Notes: generated from the sequence alone by a model not told the origin. Shown: positions 48,576 through 58,115, counted from the first letter of the stretch. The stretch is DNA of 64,000 bases from WHSW01 sp963769945 (GCA_963769945.1 CAVYOA010000013.1:62001-126000), one strand, 5' to 3'. Numbers and translations are program-made.

Positions 48576-49661
48576 GTGCGAATCGGGATCTGCGCCTACT
48601 GGTTCAACCGCGGCCAGGGCGTGGTCGCCCGCCAGCTTCGCTCGGCCCTCGATGACCTCGGTCATGAAACGTTCGTGCTCGCGCGGCCGACTCGCGGGAG
48701 CAACATCCGCCCCGCGTTCATCGATCGCTCCGGGGTCTGGGACCAGCCTCGCGTCACCGAAGCCTCGGCCTACGAGATCCCCACCGGCGAGGTCGTCGCC
48801 TGGGGCAGCGAGAACTCTCTCGAGCTCGCCTTCTTCGACCAGAACTACGGCTTCGAGGCGATTCAGGGCCTTCGCGAATCTGGCGTTCGCACGATCGGCC
48901 GCTTCGTCTGGGAGCAGTTCTCCAACGGCCACGTCGAACCGGCAAAGCGGGCGCTCGACGTCGTCTACTCGCTGACCGCGTGCGAGCAGGAGCGCTACGC
49001 CGGCATGGGCATCGAGAGCCCGCGGGTGCGTTGGGGTATCCACCCGGAGTTGCTGCAGCACACAGCCAGCGTTCCGCCCGGGTCAGATGGGGGCCTGATG
49101 TTCTTCTACCCCGGTGGGTTTTTGAGCAAGCGCAAGCCCGTGGCGGAAGTGCTGAAGGCGTTCAGGCGGGTGAAAGCCGGCGACGCGCGCTTGCTGATCA
49201 AGGGCCAGGTCGAGCGCGAGCTCGACCTGCTGGACCGTGGTGTGGCACGTGACTCGAGAGTTGAGGTCCGGCTCGAAGACCTGCCGACCGACGAGCATCT
49301 GCGCCTATTCGGCGCCGCTGACGTCTGCGTCGCACCGAGTCGCTGGGAAGGATTGGGCCTGCACCTGTACGAGTCGATGGCGCTCGGGCTGCCGGTGATC
49401 ACGAACGACAACCCGCCGATGAACGAGGTCATCCGCAACGGTGAGAACGGCCTGCTCGTCAAGAGTCGCCGCGCCGGCAAGGCGAAGTCAGGGATCGCGG
49501 CCTACCTGCCGCGGGTGCGCAATCTCGCCTCGGCGATGAACGCCGCGACCGATCCCGACCTCCTCGCCGAACTTCGCCGCGGAGTCGCGGCGACACGCGA
49601 GGGCCTTTCCTGGGAACAGACGAAGTTCGACTACGCGCAACTGATCGACAGCGCGACGTGA
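48576..49661 (+). CDS. Glycosyltransferase family 4-like protein (paralog A)
   Basis: 361 residues from GTG 48576. N-terminus RIGICAYWFNRGQGVVARQL, GVWDQPRVTEASAYEIP, AFFDQNYGFEAIQGLR, TIGRFVWEQFS, and a C-terminal GT-B nucleotide-sugar site VCVAPSRWEGLGLHLYESMALGLPVI with NEVIRNGENGLLV. Strong likeness to two further copies at 62050 and 63138. Activity and sugar unknown. Next gene overlaps by 4 bases (GTGA). Confidence 0.85.
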   Translation: MRIGICAYWFNRGQGVVARQLRSALDDLGHETFVLARPTRGSNIRPAFIDRSGVWDQPRVTEASAYEIPTGEVVAWGSENSLELAFFDQNYGFEAIQGLRESGVRTIGRFVWEQFSNGHVEPAKRALDVVYSLTACEQERYAGMGIESPRVRWGIHPELLQHTASVPPGSDGGLMFFYPGGFLSKRKPVAEVLKAFRRVKAGDARLLIKGQVERELDLLDRGVARDSRVEVRLEDLPTDEHLRLFGAADVCVAPSRWEGLGLHLYESMALGLPVITNDNPPMNEVIRNGENGLLVKSRRAGKAKSGIAAYLPRVRNLASAMNAATDPDLLAELRRGVAATREGLSWEQTKFDYAQLIDSAT

Positions 49662-50176
49662 TCGCCGGCACCCAGTACCAGCCTGGCGAACAGCTGCTCG
49701 AGCGCAAGCAACGGGTGCAGGCACCGCTCGAGAGCGCGTTCGACATCTACTCTGATGCGTCCAATTTGCAGGCGATCACGCCGCCGTGGCTTCACTTTCG
49801 CATCACCTCCGAGCTGCCGATCGAGATGCGCGAAGGCGCTCTGATCTCCTACCGCTTGCGCCTGCACGCGATCCCGGTTCGCTGGACGACTCGGATCGAG
49901 CTCTGGGAGCCGCCTCACCGCTTTGTAGACCTGCAGCTCTCGGGGCCCTACGCGCTGTGGCACCACACGCACGAGTTCGAACGCGATGGCGAGTCGACCG
50001 TGATTCGCGACCGAGTGCGTTACCGGATCGGCTACGGGCCCGCGGGCGCGCTGGCGCTGCGGGTGTTCGTGCGCCGCGACCTCGAGCGGATCTTCGACTA
50101 CCGCCAGGATGCGACCGCCGAGCTGATCGCAGGCGCGACAAGCGAAGGTCTACTTGCGCGAACGCCCGCTACGTGA
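49658..50176 (+). CDS. SRPBCC-family (START-like) protein
   Basis: 172 residues of the SRPBCC ligand-binding fold: LLERKQRVQAPLESAFDIYSDASNLQAITPPWLHF, MREGALISYRL, GPYALWHHTHEFE, and IRDRVRYRIGYGP. Such proteins bind hydrophobic ligands or act in epimerase-type gene neighbourhoods. Overlaps the glycosyltransferase by 4 bases; a shared product is possible. Confidence 0.82.
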   Translation: MIAGTQYQPGEQLLERKQRVQAPLESAFDIYSDASNLQAITPPWLHFRITSELPIEMREGALISYRLRLHAIPVRWTTRIELWEPPHRFVDLQLSGPYALWHHTHEFERDGESTVIRDRVRYRIGYGPAGALALRVFVRRDLERIFDYRQDATAELIAGATSEGLLARTPAT

Positions 50177-50233
50177 AAGAAAGAGGGGTGCGCGGCGCCG
50201 CTCGCGACAACCCGATCGAGGAGGAAAGACCAG

Positions 50234-50515
50234 ATGCCGACCTACATCATGCTGACCAAGCTCACCTCAGACGGCGTCAAGACGATCAAAGACAACCCCT
50301 CTCGCGTCCAGGAGGTCAACAAGGAGGTCGAGCAGATCGGCGTCAAGGTCGTGAGCCAATGGGCGACCCTGGGTGCCTACGACTTCATCACCGTGGTCGA
50401 GGCTCCCGACGAGGGAACGATGGCCAAGCTCTCGATCGAGATGGGCTCGCGCGGCTCGGTCATGAACGAGACGCTGACCGCGATTGAGGCCGAGGAGTTC
50501 ACAAAGTCTCTATGA
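50234..50515 (+). CDS. GYD-domain protein
   Basis: 93 residues: PTYIMLTKLTSDGVKTIKDNP, ...GAYDFITVVEAPDEGTMAKLSIEMGSRGSV, the GYD family pattern (small alpha-beta dimer). Function unknown. Good ribosome site GAGGAGGAAAG. The stop overlaps purD start (ATGA), so it heads the purine transcript. Confidence 0.9.
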   Translation: MPTYIMLTKLTSDGVKTIKDNPSRVQEVNKEVEQIGVKVVSQWATLGAYDFITVVEAPDEGTMAKLSIEMGSRGSVMNETLTAIEAEEFTKSL

Positions 50516-51780
50516 GGGTCCTGGTCGTTGGCGGAGGCGGGCGCGAGCACGCGATAGTGCGCGCGCTGGCGCGCTCGAGCGCAGAGCCCGAGCTGCTGTG
50601 CGCGCCCGGTAACGCCGGGATCGAGGCTGATGCACGCTGCCTCGACGCCTCAAGCGTGCCCGAGATCGTCTCGGTGGCCAGAGGCGAAGCATGCGATCTC
50701 GTCGTCGTCGGCCCCGAGGCGCCGCTGGTCGACGGCCTCGTCGACTCGCTCGAAGAGGAGGGGATCGCGGCTTTCGGGCCCAGCGCCGAAGCCGCCCAGC
50801 TGGAGGGCTCCAAGGTGCATGCGAAGGCGCTGATGGCCGAGGCCGGCGTGCCGACGGCGAGCCACACCGTGCTCGGCGATCGCGATCAAGCGCTCGGCCA
50901 GCTTCGCTGCGCCTCCTATCCCGTCGTGCTCAAGGCCGACGGCCTGGCCGCTGGCAAAGGCGTGATCATCTGCGAGACCGAAGCCGAGGCTCGCGGGGCT
51001 GTTGAGACGTTTTTCGTCGAGCGCCGCTTCGGCGCGACCGAGGTCGTGCTCGAGGAGTTTCTGGAAGGTGAAGAGCTTTCGCTGCTGGCGCTGTGTGATG
51101 GCGACAACGTGATCGCGCTGGCGCCGGCGCAGGACTACAAGCGCATCTTCGACGGCGGCGAGGGGCCGAACACCGGCGGCATGGGCAGCTACTCGCCAGT
51201 GCCTGGATGGGACGCCGAGCGCGTCGATGAGATCGTCGACAGCGTGCACCGCCCAGTCGTCGAGCGCATGGCGAGCCGCGGCACACCCTTCCACGGCGTT
51301 CTCTACGCCGGCCTGATGCTGACCGCCGCCGGGCCAAAGGTGCTCGAGTTCAACACCCGGTTCGGCGATCCCGAGACGCAAGCGGTGTTGCCGCGACTGC
51401 GCAGCGACCTGCTCGAGCTGTTCGTGGCAGCTCGCGAGCCCGGTGGCCTGCTCGGCGCTGAGTGCGAGTTCAGCGACGACGCTGCCGTCACGGTCGTGCT
51501 CGCCTCGGCCGGTTATCCGGCAGGCTCGTCGCGGGGCGACCTGATCACCGGGCTCGATCGCATGCCCGACGGGATCGAGGTCACCCACGCCGGCACCGCG
51601 CGAACCGACGAGGGGATCGTCACCGCGGGGGGGCGGGTTCTGAATGTCACGGCTCTCGGCCCGAGCACCGACGAAGCGCGCGAGCGCGCCTACGATGCGG
51701 CCGCAATGATCGAGTTCGACGGTAAGCAGATGCGAACCGACATCGCCGCCTCAGTAAGCGACGGCGCGATCAGCCTGTGA
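50512..51780 (+). CDS. purD: Phosphoribosylamine-glycine ligase
   Basis: ATP-grasp enzyme, second step of purine synthesis. 422 residues: VLVVGGGGREHAI, VVGPEAPLVDGL, ATP-grasp VVLKADGLAAGKGVIIC, LEGEELSLLALCDG, GGMGSYSP, VLEFNTRFGDPETQ. Overlaps the GYD gene by 4 bases; 26 bases to purE. Confidence 0.97.
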   Translation: MRVLVVGGGGREHAIVRALARSSAEPELLCAPGNAGIEADARCLDASSVPEIVSVARGEACDLVVVGPEAPLVDGLVDSLEEEGIAAFGPSAEAAQLEGSKVHAKALMAEAGVPTASHTVLGDRDQALGQLRCASYPVVLKADGLAAGKGVIICETEAEARGAVETFFVERRFGATEVVLEEFLEGEELSLLALCDGDNVIALAPAQDYKRIFDGGEGPNTGGMGSYSPVPGWDAERVDEIVDSVHRPVVERMASRGTPFHGVLYAGLMLTAAGPKVLEFNTRFGDPETQAVLPRLRSDLLELFVAAREPGGLLGAECEFSDDAAVTVVLASAGYPAGSSRGDLITGLDRMPDGIEVTHAGTARTDEGIVTAGGRVLNVTALGPSTDEARERAYDAAAMIEFDGKQMRTDIAASVSDGAISL

Positions 51781-51806
51781 CCAGCCTCTGACCAGATAGG
51801 AGCGAA

Positions 51807-52316
51807 GTGGAGATTCAGGAACCGAACACCGAGAGCGGGAGCGGCATCGAGGTGACGAGCAGCGAGCCACCCGAGACGATGCCCGGGGTCGAGGCGATGT
51901 TCGAGGAGATCGAGGTCGACGCGCCGCGCGTCGGAATCATCATGGGATCGAAGAACGACAAGCCGAAGATGCAGCCGGCGGGGCAGGCGCTTCAGGACGC
52001 GGGCGTTATGTACGAGGTGCGGGTGATGAGCGCCCATCGCGACCCTGAGAAGGTGCGCGAGTATTGCCACGCCGCGCGCATGCGCGGCCTGCGGGTGATC
52101 ATCGCGGGGGCCGGGATGTCGGCAGCGCTGCCCGGGGTGGTCGCAGCCCATACGGACCTACCTGTGATCGGCGTGCCGATCCTCGGCAAGAGCCTCGGCG
52201 GCCTCGACGCGCTGCTGTCGGCCGTGCAGATGCCGCCGGGTGTGCCGGTCGCCTGCGTCGCCATCGACGGCGCCAAGAACGCCGGGTTGCTGGCGGTGAG
52301 GATCCTCACCTCGTGA
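51807..52316 (+). CDS. purE: N5-carboxyaminoimidazole ribonucleotide mutase
   Basis: Class I PurE, 169 residues. A 40-residue acidic N-terminal extension precedes the core RVGIIMGSKNDKPKMQPAGQ (usual GSxSD is GSKND), VMSAHRDPE, AGAGMSAALPGVVAAHTDLPVIGVPI and MPPGVPVACVAIDGAKNAG. GTG 51807; no purK is seen nearby, so the carboxylase step must be elsewhere. Confidence 0.95.
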   Translation: MEIQEPNTESGSGIEVTSSEPPETMPGVEAMFEEIEVDAPRVGIIMGSKNDKPKMQPAGQALQDAGVMYEVRVMSAHRDPEKVREYCHAARMRGLRVIIAGAGMSAALPGVVAAHTDLPVIGVPILGKSLGGLDALLSAVQMPPGVPVACVAIDGAKNAGLLAVRILTS

Positions 52317-52338
52317 CCGCACGCGCGAGAATCTCTGC

Positions 52339-53625
52339 GTGATTGCGCGCTACACACGCGACGAGATCGGCGCAGTCTGGTCCGACCAGCGGCGCATGCA
52401 AGGCTGGCTCGAGGTCGAGCTGGCCGCGACCGACGCCTGGGCAGAAGCCGGCAGGGTCCCGGTCGAGGCCGCCCGCGGGTGTCGCGAGCGGGCGGCGTTC
52501 ACCGTCGCGGCGGTGAAGGAGCGCGAGCGCACGACAAACCACGACGTCGCCGCATTCGTCGACGTCGTCGCCGCCTCGATCGGCGAGGAAGGCCGCTGGA
52601 TCCACTACGGACTCACCTCCTCCGACGTGCTCGACACCGCGCTCGGGGTCCAGCTCGCCGAGGCCGGAGCGATCGTCGTCGCCGGCGCCGCTGCCTACCG
52701 CGACGCATTGATCGCCAAAGCTCGCGAACACGCGACGACGCTCTGCGTCGGTCGCACCCACGGCGTCCACGCCGAGCCGACCACGTTTGGCCTCCGCCTC
52801 GCCGGTTTCGCCTTCGAGGCGCATCGCAACCTCGAGCGCCTGCGCGCCGCCTTCGCTCAAGTGGCCGTCGGCAAGCTCTCGGGCGCGGTCGGTACGTACG
52901 CCTCAATTCCGCCCACCGTGGAGGCGGCGGTGCTGGCTCGCCTCGGCCTGCGCGCGGAAGACGTCTCGACCCAGGTCGTTCCGCGCGATCGCCATGCCGA
53001 GGTCCTGCAGGCATTGGCGCTCGCCGGCGCCGGGCTCGAACGCTTCGCCCAGGAGATCCGCAATCTCCAGCGCACAGAGGTGCGGGAGGTCGAGGAACCG
53101 TTTGCGCCGGGTCAGCAGAAGGGCTCGTCGGCGATGCCGCACAAGCGCAACCCGATCACGGCGGAGCGCGTCAACGGACTCGCCCGCCTCATGCGCGGCT
53201 ACGCCCAAGCAGGGCTGGAGAACGTGGCGCTCTGGCACGAGCGCGACATCTCGCACTCGGGCGTCGAGCGGGTCATCCTTCCCGACGCGACGATCACGCT
53301 TGACTACATGCAGCATCTCTCGCTGCGCTTGGTTGAGGGCATGACCGTCCACGCCGACCGCATGCTCGCCAACCTCGACCTCACCCACGGCGCGCTGTTC
53401 AGCCAGCGCGCGCTGACGGCATTGATCGAGTCGGGGATGACCCGCGACGACTCCTATCGCTTGGTGCAGCAGGCGGCGCAGACGGCCTGGGACACCGGCA
53501 CCCCGTTTCGCGACCTGCTCGCCGAGCGCGCGCCCGACCTGGACCTCGACGTCGTCCTCGACCCCGACGCTTACCTCGTTCACGTACCGGAGGTGCTTGC
53601 CCGCCTCGACGCGCTGAGCGACTGA
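52339..53625 (+). CDS. purB: Adenylosuccinate lyase
   Basis: Fumarase-fold lyase for two purine steps. 428 residues from GTG 52339 (VIARYTRDEIGAVW). HYGLTSSDVLDTAL, RTHGVHAEPTTFG, and the signature GSSAMPHKRNPITAERV. Twenty-two bases after purE in the same direction. Confidence 0.97.
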   Translation: MIARYTRDEIGAVWSDQRRMQGWLEVELAATDAWAEAGRVPVEAARGCRERAAFTVAAVKERERTTNHDVAAFVDVVAASIGEEGRWIHYGLTSSDVLDTALGVQLAEAGAIVVAGAAAYRDALIAKAREHATTLCVGRTHGVHAEPTTFGLRLAGFAFEAHRNLERLRAAFAQVAVGKLSGAVGTYASIPPTVEAAVLARLGLRAEDVSTQVVPRDRHAEVLQALALAGAGLERFAQEIRNLQRTEVREVEEPFAPGQQKGSSAMPHKRNPITAERVNGLARLMRGYAQAGLENVALWHERDISHSGVERVILPDATITLDYMQHLSLRLVEGMTVHADRMLANLDLTHGALFSQRALTALIESGMTRDDSYRLVQQAAQTAWDTGTPFRDLLAERAPDLDLDVVLDPDAYLVHVPEVLARLDALSD

Positions 53626-53757
53626 ACATTCGTCCGCTCAGCCCGAGCAGGAATCGGCTTAGCGCCCTCTCCCATAGAGCGAGAGGTACGCGTCGTCCTC
53701 GGGCCCGAGCCGCGCCTGTGCCTTCACAATCCGGCAGATGGAGATTCGAACGGGGCG

Positions 53758-54090
53758 GTGACGGATGCCGACGAGCTAATTGGATACTGCTGCTTCGGTG
53801 CCCCGGCGCGGGTTACGGGAGCGACAGCGCAAGCGGGCACGCTCGACGTCGGGTACGGCGTGGCGCCGGAGCTCATGGGACAAGGGCGTGGTTACGAGTT
53901 CGTCGCGGCGATTCTCGATTTCGCGGCGGTGCGTTATGCGCCGAAGAGGTTTCGGCTTTACATCCTCGACTGGAACGAGCGCTCGAGGCGAGTGGCCGAA
54001 GAACATGGTTTCGCAAAGGAGTCTTCCCTCGGCAACGGCGAGAGCTCCTTCTTGATCATGATTCGCAAAGCCGAAGAACGCGATGCTTAA
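53758..54090 (+). CDS. GNAT-family acetyltransferase, N-terminus apparently broken
   Basis: 110 residues that carry the central and C-terminal part of a GNAT N-acetyltransferase: ELIGYCCFGAPARV, VGYGVAPELMGQGRGYEFV (acetyl-CoA motif), RLYILDWNERSRRVAEEHGF. The usual first 40-60 residues are missing. Upstream (53628-53757) a segment IRPLSP and other pieces typical of a GNAT start lie in different frames, so the gene seems frameshifted or decayed. Starts at GTG 53758 as read. Confidence 0.65.
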   Translation: MTDADELIGYCCFGAPARVTGATAQAGTLDVGYGVAPELMGQGRGYEFVAAILDFAAVRYAPKRFRLYILDWNERSRRVAEEHGFAKESSLGNGESSFLIMIRKAEERDA

Positions 54091-54102
54091 TGACGAGGCA
54101 CG

Positions 54103-55452
54103 CTAGCCGAGCTGGACCCGCGTCCCGTTTGCGGGCGACAGGGTGACGTTGCGCCGCGTCGGGCGCTCGAGCTCGCGGGCAGCGGGAAGTAGCTTGCGCG
54201 AGCGCAAGATCGTCTCGATCGCGACGCGCATCTCTAGTTGGGCGAAGGCGGCGCCGATGCAACGACGGGTGCCGCCGCCGAACGGCACCCACGAGTAGGT
54301 CTCGGGAGCGCGATCGCCGAGGAAGCGCTCGGGCTCGAAAGCGAAAGGGTTCTCGAAGACGTCGGCGCGGGTGTGGGCCAGGTAGATGCCGACGAGGACC
54401 ACAGTGCCGTCGGGCAGCTCGTAGCCCGCGAGCTCTGCGTCCTCGCGCAGCTTGCGGCCCGTGAACGTGACGACGGGCCGAATCCGCAGCGACTCGTTGA
54501 TCACGGCGTCGAGGTACTCGTGCTCGCCCGCCTCGAGCTCCGCCTGTAGGCGGTCGAGTCGCGGCTGATCGTGGAGGAGCAGATCGAAGGTCCACGCAAG
54601 GCCGGTGGCCGTGGTCTCATGACCGGCGAGCAGCAGCGTCATCAGCTGGTCACGCAGCTCGGCGTCGTCCATCTTCGAGCCATCTTCAAACGTCGCGCTG
54701 AGCAGCATCGAGAGGATGTCGTCGCGCTCGCCGAGGTCATCGCGGCCGCGGTGTTCGTCAATCTCGGCATAGAGCAGCTCGTCGGTGCGTTTGCGCAGAC
54801 GGGCGAGGCGGTCATAGGGCGGCACCCGGCGAAGGCCGGGAATCGCGAAGCCGACCGCGGTCGGCGACGCCGAGGCCGCGAGAATCTCGACGAGGCCGGC
54901 GCGCAGGCCGCGTCGACGTTCGGCGTCCTCGACGCCGAAGACCGCGCGCAGGATGACCTCGAGCGTGATCTCCTGCATGCTCGGGTGAAGCGCGAACTCC
55001 TGATCGCGCGGCCAAGTCGAGATCGCCCGCTCGGTCGCTTCCCGGATCACGCCCTCGTAGGCGCGCATGCGCTCGCCGTGAAACGGCGGCAGCATCAGCT
55101 TGCGGCGGCGCAGGTGCTCGCCGTCTTCTTGGAGCAGCAGAGAGCCGCTGCCGAGCAGCGGCTCGAGGATGATGTTGCGCCCGGGGGCGATCGTGTGCAC
55201 CCGGTCGGCTCCGAACAGCGTCTTGATCGAAGCGGGGTCAGAGAGAAAGACGACGTCGCCGGGACCGTAGATCGAGGCGTGGAACGGCTCGCCGAGCTCG
55301 CGGCGCCACTGCTCCAGAAACGAGATCGGACGAGCGACGAAGCGCGCCGACTGCACGAGCTTCGTCAGTGGGATCCGCGGCAGCTCGGCGAACGGCCGAG
55401 CCGTTGCGCCGGAGCGCTCGAGCGCTGGCGGGATCTCGGTCGCGGGCTTCAT
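54103..55452 (-). CDS. Cytochrome P450
   Basis: Haem-thiolate monooxygenase, 449 residues. I-helix GHETTATGLAW, ESLRIRP (ExxR), haem-binding FGGGTRRCIGAAFA with the axial Cys. Substrate unknown. Overlaps the upstream csoR gene by 4 bases, which is unusual; the two may be coexpressed from the CsoR promoter. Redox partners not seen here. Confidence 0.95.
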   Translation of the reverse strand: MKPATEIPPALERSGATARPFAELPRIPLTKLVQSARFVARPISFLEQWRRELGEPFHASIYGPGDVVFLSDPASIKTLFGADRVHTIAPGRNIILEPLLGSGSLLLQEDGEHLRRRKLMLPPFHGERMRAYEGVIREATERAISTWPRDQEFALHPSMQEITLEVILRAVFGVEDAERRRGLRAGLVEILAASASPTAVGFAIPGLRRVPPYDRLARLRKRTDELLYAEIDEHRGRDDLGERDDILSMLLSATFEDGSKMDDAELRDQLMTLLLAGHETTATGLAWTFDLLLHDQPRLDRLQAELEAGEHEYLDAVINESLRIRPVVTFTGRKLREDAELAGYELPDGTVVLVGIYLAHTRADVFENPFAFEPERFLGDRAPETYSWVPFGGGTRRCIGAAFAQLEMRVAIETILRSRKLLPAARELERPTRRNVTLSPANGTRVQLG

Positions 55453-55745
55453 CGCGTACGCGCGAAACGCTCGACCGCGGCGAGCAGCTCATCGACCTTT
55501 GCATCGCCATCAGGACCGCCCGACTCGACGGCGTCGCGAACGCAGTGGTTGGTGTGGTCGGCGAGCAGCTTCAGCGATACGCCCTCGAGCGCCTTCGTCA
55601 CCGCAGCGACCTGGGTCAGCACGTCAACGCAGTAGGCCTCGTCGTCGACCATCGCCTTGACTCCGCGAACCTGGCCCTCGATCCGGGCGAGGCGACGCAG
55701 CACCGCCTGCTTGTCGCTTACGTATCCGGCTCGCGAGGTCGCCAT
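55449..55745 (-). CDS. CsoR/RcnR-family metal-responsive repressor
   Basis: 98 residues, all-helical DUF156 protein. RRLARIEGQVRGVKAMVDDEAYCVDVLTQ supplies the first Cys, and LADHTNHCV the His-x-x-x-Cys pair, the C-H-C copper(I) set of CsoR. It would be a repressor relieved by copper. ATG 55745 sits next to a G-rich inverted repeat between it and purC. Confidence 0.93.
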   Translation of the reverse strand: MATSRAGYVSDKQAVLRRLARIEGQVRGVKAMVDDEAYCVDVLTQVAAVTKALEGVSLKLLADHTNHCVRDAVESGGPDGDAKVDELLAAVERFARTR

Positions 55746-55758
55746 GGGAAAGGCGATG

Positions 55759-55777
55759 GTACTACCGGGGGGTATCC
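55759..55777. promoter_or_regulatory. G-tract inverted repeat, candidate CsoR operator
   Basis: GTACTACCGGGGGGTATCC carries TACC-GG-GGTA, an imperfect palindrome with a G-run typical of CsoR/RcnR/FrmR operators. It is 13 bases upstream of the csoR ATG and about 40 bases before purC. Confidence 0.55.
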
Positions 55778-55819
55778 AAGTCCCAGCGCCCGCCGGCGCC
55801 GTTGGCTACATTCCGACCG

Positions 55820-56668
55820 ATGTCCTCGCTTGCCGACCTCAAGCTCGTCGCCTCGGGCAAGGTCCGAGAGATGTACGAGGTCGAAGACGACCTGCTGATG
55901 GTCGCCTCCGATCGGATCTCGGCCTACGACGTGATCTTGCCGACTCAGATCCCCGACAAGGGCAAGGTGCTGACGCAGATGTCGGTGTTCTGGTTCGAGA
56001 CCAGCGCCGACATCTGCCCCAACCACTTCGTCTCGCAGGACGTCCCTGACGAGGTCGCGGGACGTGCCCTACGGGTCCGCAAGCTCGAGATGTACCCGGT
56101 TGAGTGCGTCGCGCGCGGTTACATCACCGGCTCGGGCTGGAAGGAGTACAAGGCGACCGGCTCGGTCTGCGGGATCGAGCTGCCGGCCGGCCTCAGCGAG
56201 TCCGACAAGCTGCCCGAGCCGATCTTCACACCGGCGACCAAGGCCGAGGTCGGCGACCACGACGAGAACATCGACTTCGAGCGTGCCGTCGAGCTGATCG
56301 GTGACCGGGCGTTGATGGAGCAGCTTCGCCACACGACGCTCGAGCTCTACTCCCACGCGCGCGACCACGCCGCCGAGCGCGGAATCATCATCGCCGACAC
56401 CAAATTCGAGTTCGGGGCGTCGCCTGGGGCTGAGGTTGTGCTCGGCGATGAGGTCCTGACGCCCGACTCGTCACGCTTCTGGCCCGCCGACGACTATGAG
56501 CCCGGGCGCGGTCAGGCCTCTTTCGACAAGCAGTACGTGCGCGACTGGCTCGACGAATCGGGCTGGGACCACACACCGCCGGCACCCGATCTCCCCGACG
56601 AGGTCGTCACCGGCACGCGGGCCAAGTACGTCGAGGCCTACGAGCGAATCAGCGGCCGCACGCTTTAA
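55820..56668 (+). CDS. purC: Phosphoribosylaminoimidazole-succinocarboxamide synthase
   Basis: 282 residues. LVASGKVREMYEV, LLMVASDRISAYDVILPTQIPDKGKVL, CVARGYITGSGWKEY, IIADTKFEFG, LTPDSSRFW, FDKQYVRDWL are SAICAR synthase signatures. ATG 55820 (MSSLADLK) chosen; a TTG six codons upstream is less likely. No purine gene is immediately upstream on this strand, and csoR diverges. Confidence 0.96.
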   Translation: MSSLADLKLVASGKVREMYEVEDDLLMVASDRISAYDVILPTQIPDKGKVLTQMSVFWFETSADICPNHFVSQDVPDEVAGRALRVRKLEMYPVECVARGYITGSGWKEYKATGSVCGIELPAGLSESDKLPEPIFTPATKAEVGDHDENIDFERAVELIGDRALMEQLRHTTLELYSHARDHAAERGIIIADTKFEFGASPGAEVVLGDEVLTPDSSRFWPADDYEPGRGQASFDKQYVRDWLDESGWDHTPPAPDLPDEVVTGTRAKYVEAYERISGRTL

Positions 56669-56689
56669 CGGCCCACTAGCCAGTTCGCG

Positions 56690-57689
56690 ATGAACCTATT
56701 CGTCATCGGCCTGCGCCGCTCGGGGACGACGATCCTCTACGACGCGCTCAGCCGCGACCCGGACCTACGTTGCTACTACGAGCCGCTACGCGAGGACAGC
56801 GAGACGATCGGAGGCGGCAGCGGCGCGACCGAGATCGACGTCTTTGCCGAAACGCGACGCGAACGCGAGCGCTTCCGAGCCGCCAACTTCCCGGAGCTTC
56901 AGATCGAGCTGTTCAACTGGGGCGGTCCCTCGAGCGCCCGAGATCGAGCTCCACGCCGAGCTCCCCGCGCACGTCAGCGGCCTCTTGGCGAGCCTGCTGA
57001 GCCAGGCGCCCGACGTTGCGATCAAGGAGACGCGGCTTCACCATAAGCTCGCTGCGCTGGCCGAGATCGATCCCGAAGCGGCGATCGTCCACCTCGTCCG
57101 CGACCCCCGGGCGGTCTGTGCCTCGATGCTGCTCGGACGCCGCCGACGCACAGATATCTACCCCGACGCTGACACCTTCTTCACTGCGCGCACGGGCCGC
57201 AGGCTGTGGTCGAGCCGGCGCATCGCCGACGATCTGCTCACGCGATACCGCACGCTTGAGCTCCCGCCCGATGTACCGGACTTCCTGCGTCCGTTGCTGG
57301 TCTGGCGCTCCGCCTTCGCGGCAACCAACGACGACGGCGAGCGGCTGTTCAGCGAGCGCTACGCGATGGTTCGCCTCGAGGACCTGCGCGCCAACCCCGC
57401 CCTAGAGCTTGGGCGTGTCTACGGCCTGCTCGGACGACAGGCACCAGAGCCGGTGACATCGTGGGCGCGCGCCAACTTTCGCGACGATTCCGCTGTGCAT
57501 CTCGCAGACGACCCCCGCTGGGCGCAGGGGGCGCGGGCCGTCGGCATGGGGCGCGAGCTCGAACTGGCGGGCTACGAAGCGATTCTCGAGCACACCGACG
57601 CCGGTGGTCCACAACTCGACCTGACGCCGCCCCCGGCGCGCTCTCGCCTGGCCGGGTTCATGGGCCGGGCTCGTCGGCGACGCCCCTAG
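56690..57689 (+). pseudogene. Sulfotransferase-family protein (divergent copy), one frameshift
   Basis: PAPS-dependent sulfotransferase fold. 5' phosphosulfate loop GLRRSGTTILYDAL at the N-terminus, 3' site IVHLVRDPRAVCASM later. As read the frame shifts near 56933: removing one base joins NWGGPS to APEIELHAELPAHVSG and gives 332 residues. Most divergent of the four sulfotransferases in the window. Located 21 bases after purC. Confidence 0.8.
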
Positions 57690-57699
57690 CAATCTCGGA

Positions 57700-58066
57700 G
57701 CCGATCAAGGAGCGCTACTTGCCGCCCGACTTGAGCGAGTGCTCACTAGGCCTTCGTGGCCCGGCACCTGACCTCAATCGCGCCGATACGTGGCGGCTGC
57801 AGGAAGGAGACGGAACCTTTTCCGTGTTGCTCGAGGCCGTTGAACGGGTCATCGCCGCCGGGGACTTTCGGGCTCAGGACCCCCGAGCTGCGGCAATCCA
57901 GATCCTCAGCGTCACCCACGGATACCTACTGCTCGCGCTCGGCGGCCTGATCACCGAGCAAACGCCGGGATTGATCGCACCGCTCACAGTCAATCTGATG
58001 GTGGGTCTGGGCGCCGATCGCAATAAGGCCGAGCGCTCGCTGCAGCTTGCGATCGGCCGCAGCTAG
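57700..58066 (+). pseudogene. C-terminal remnant of a TetR-family regulator
   Basis: Only the ligand-domain end is present: GDGTFSVLLEAVERVIAAGD, DPRAAAIQILSVTHGYLLLALGGLI and a short tail. The helix-turn-helix part is absent: upstream sequence in this frame is antisense-like and overlaps the sulfotransferase gene. No good start codon. A truncated, probably inactive gene. Confidence 0.6.
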
Positions 58067-58115
58067 CTCGTACCGCAAGGGCCGGAGCCGCCTCCCACCG
58101 CGCTAGATTCAGCCC

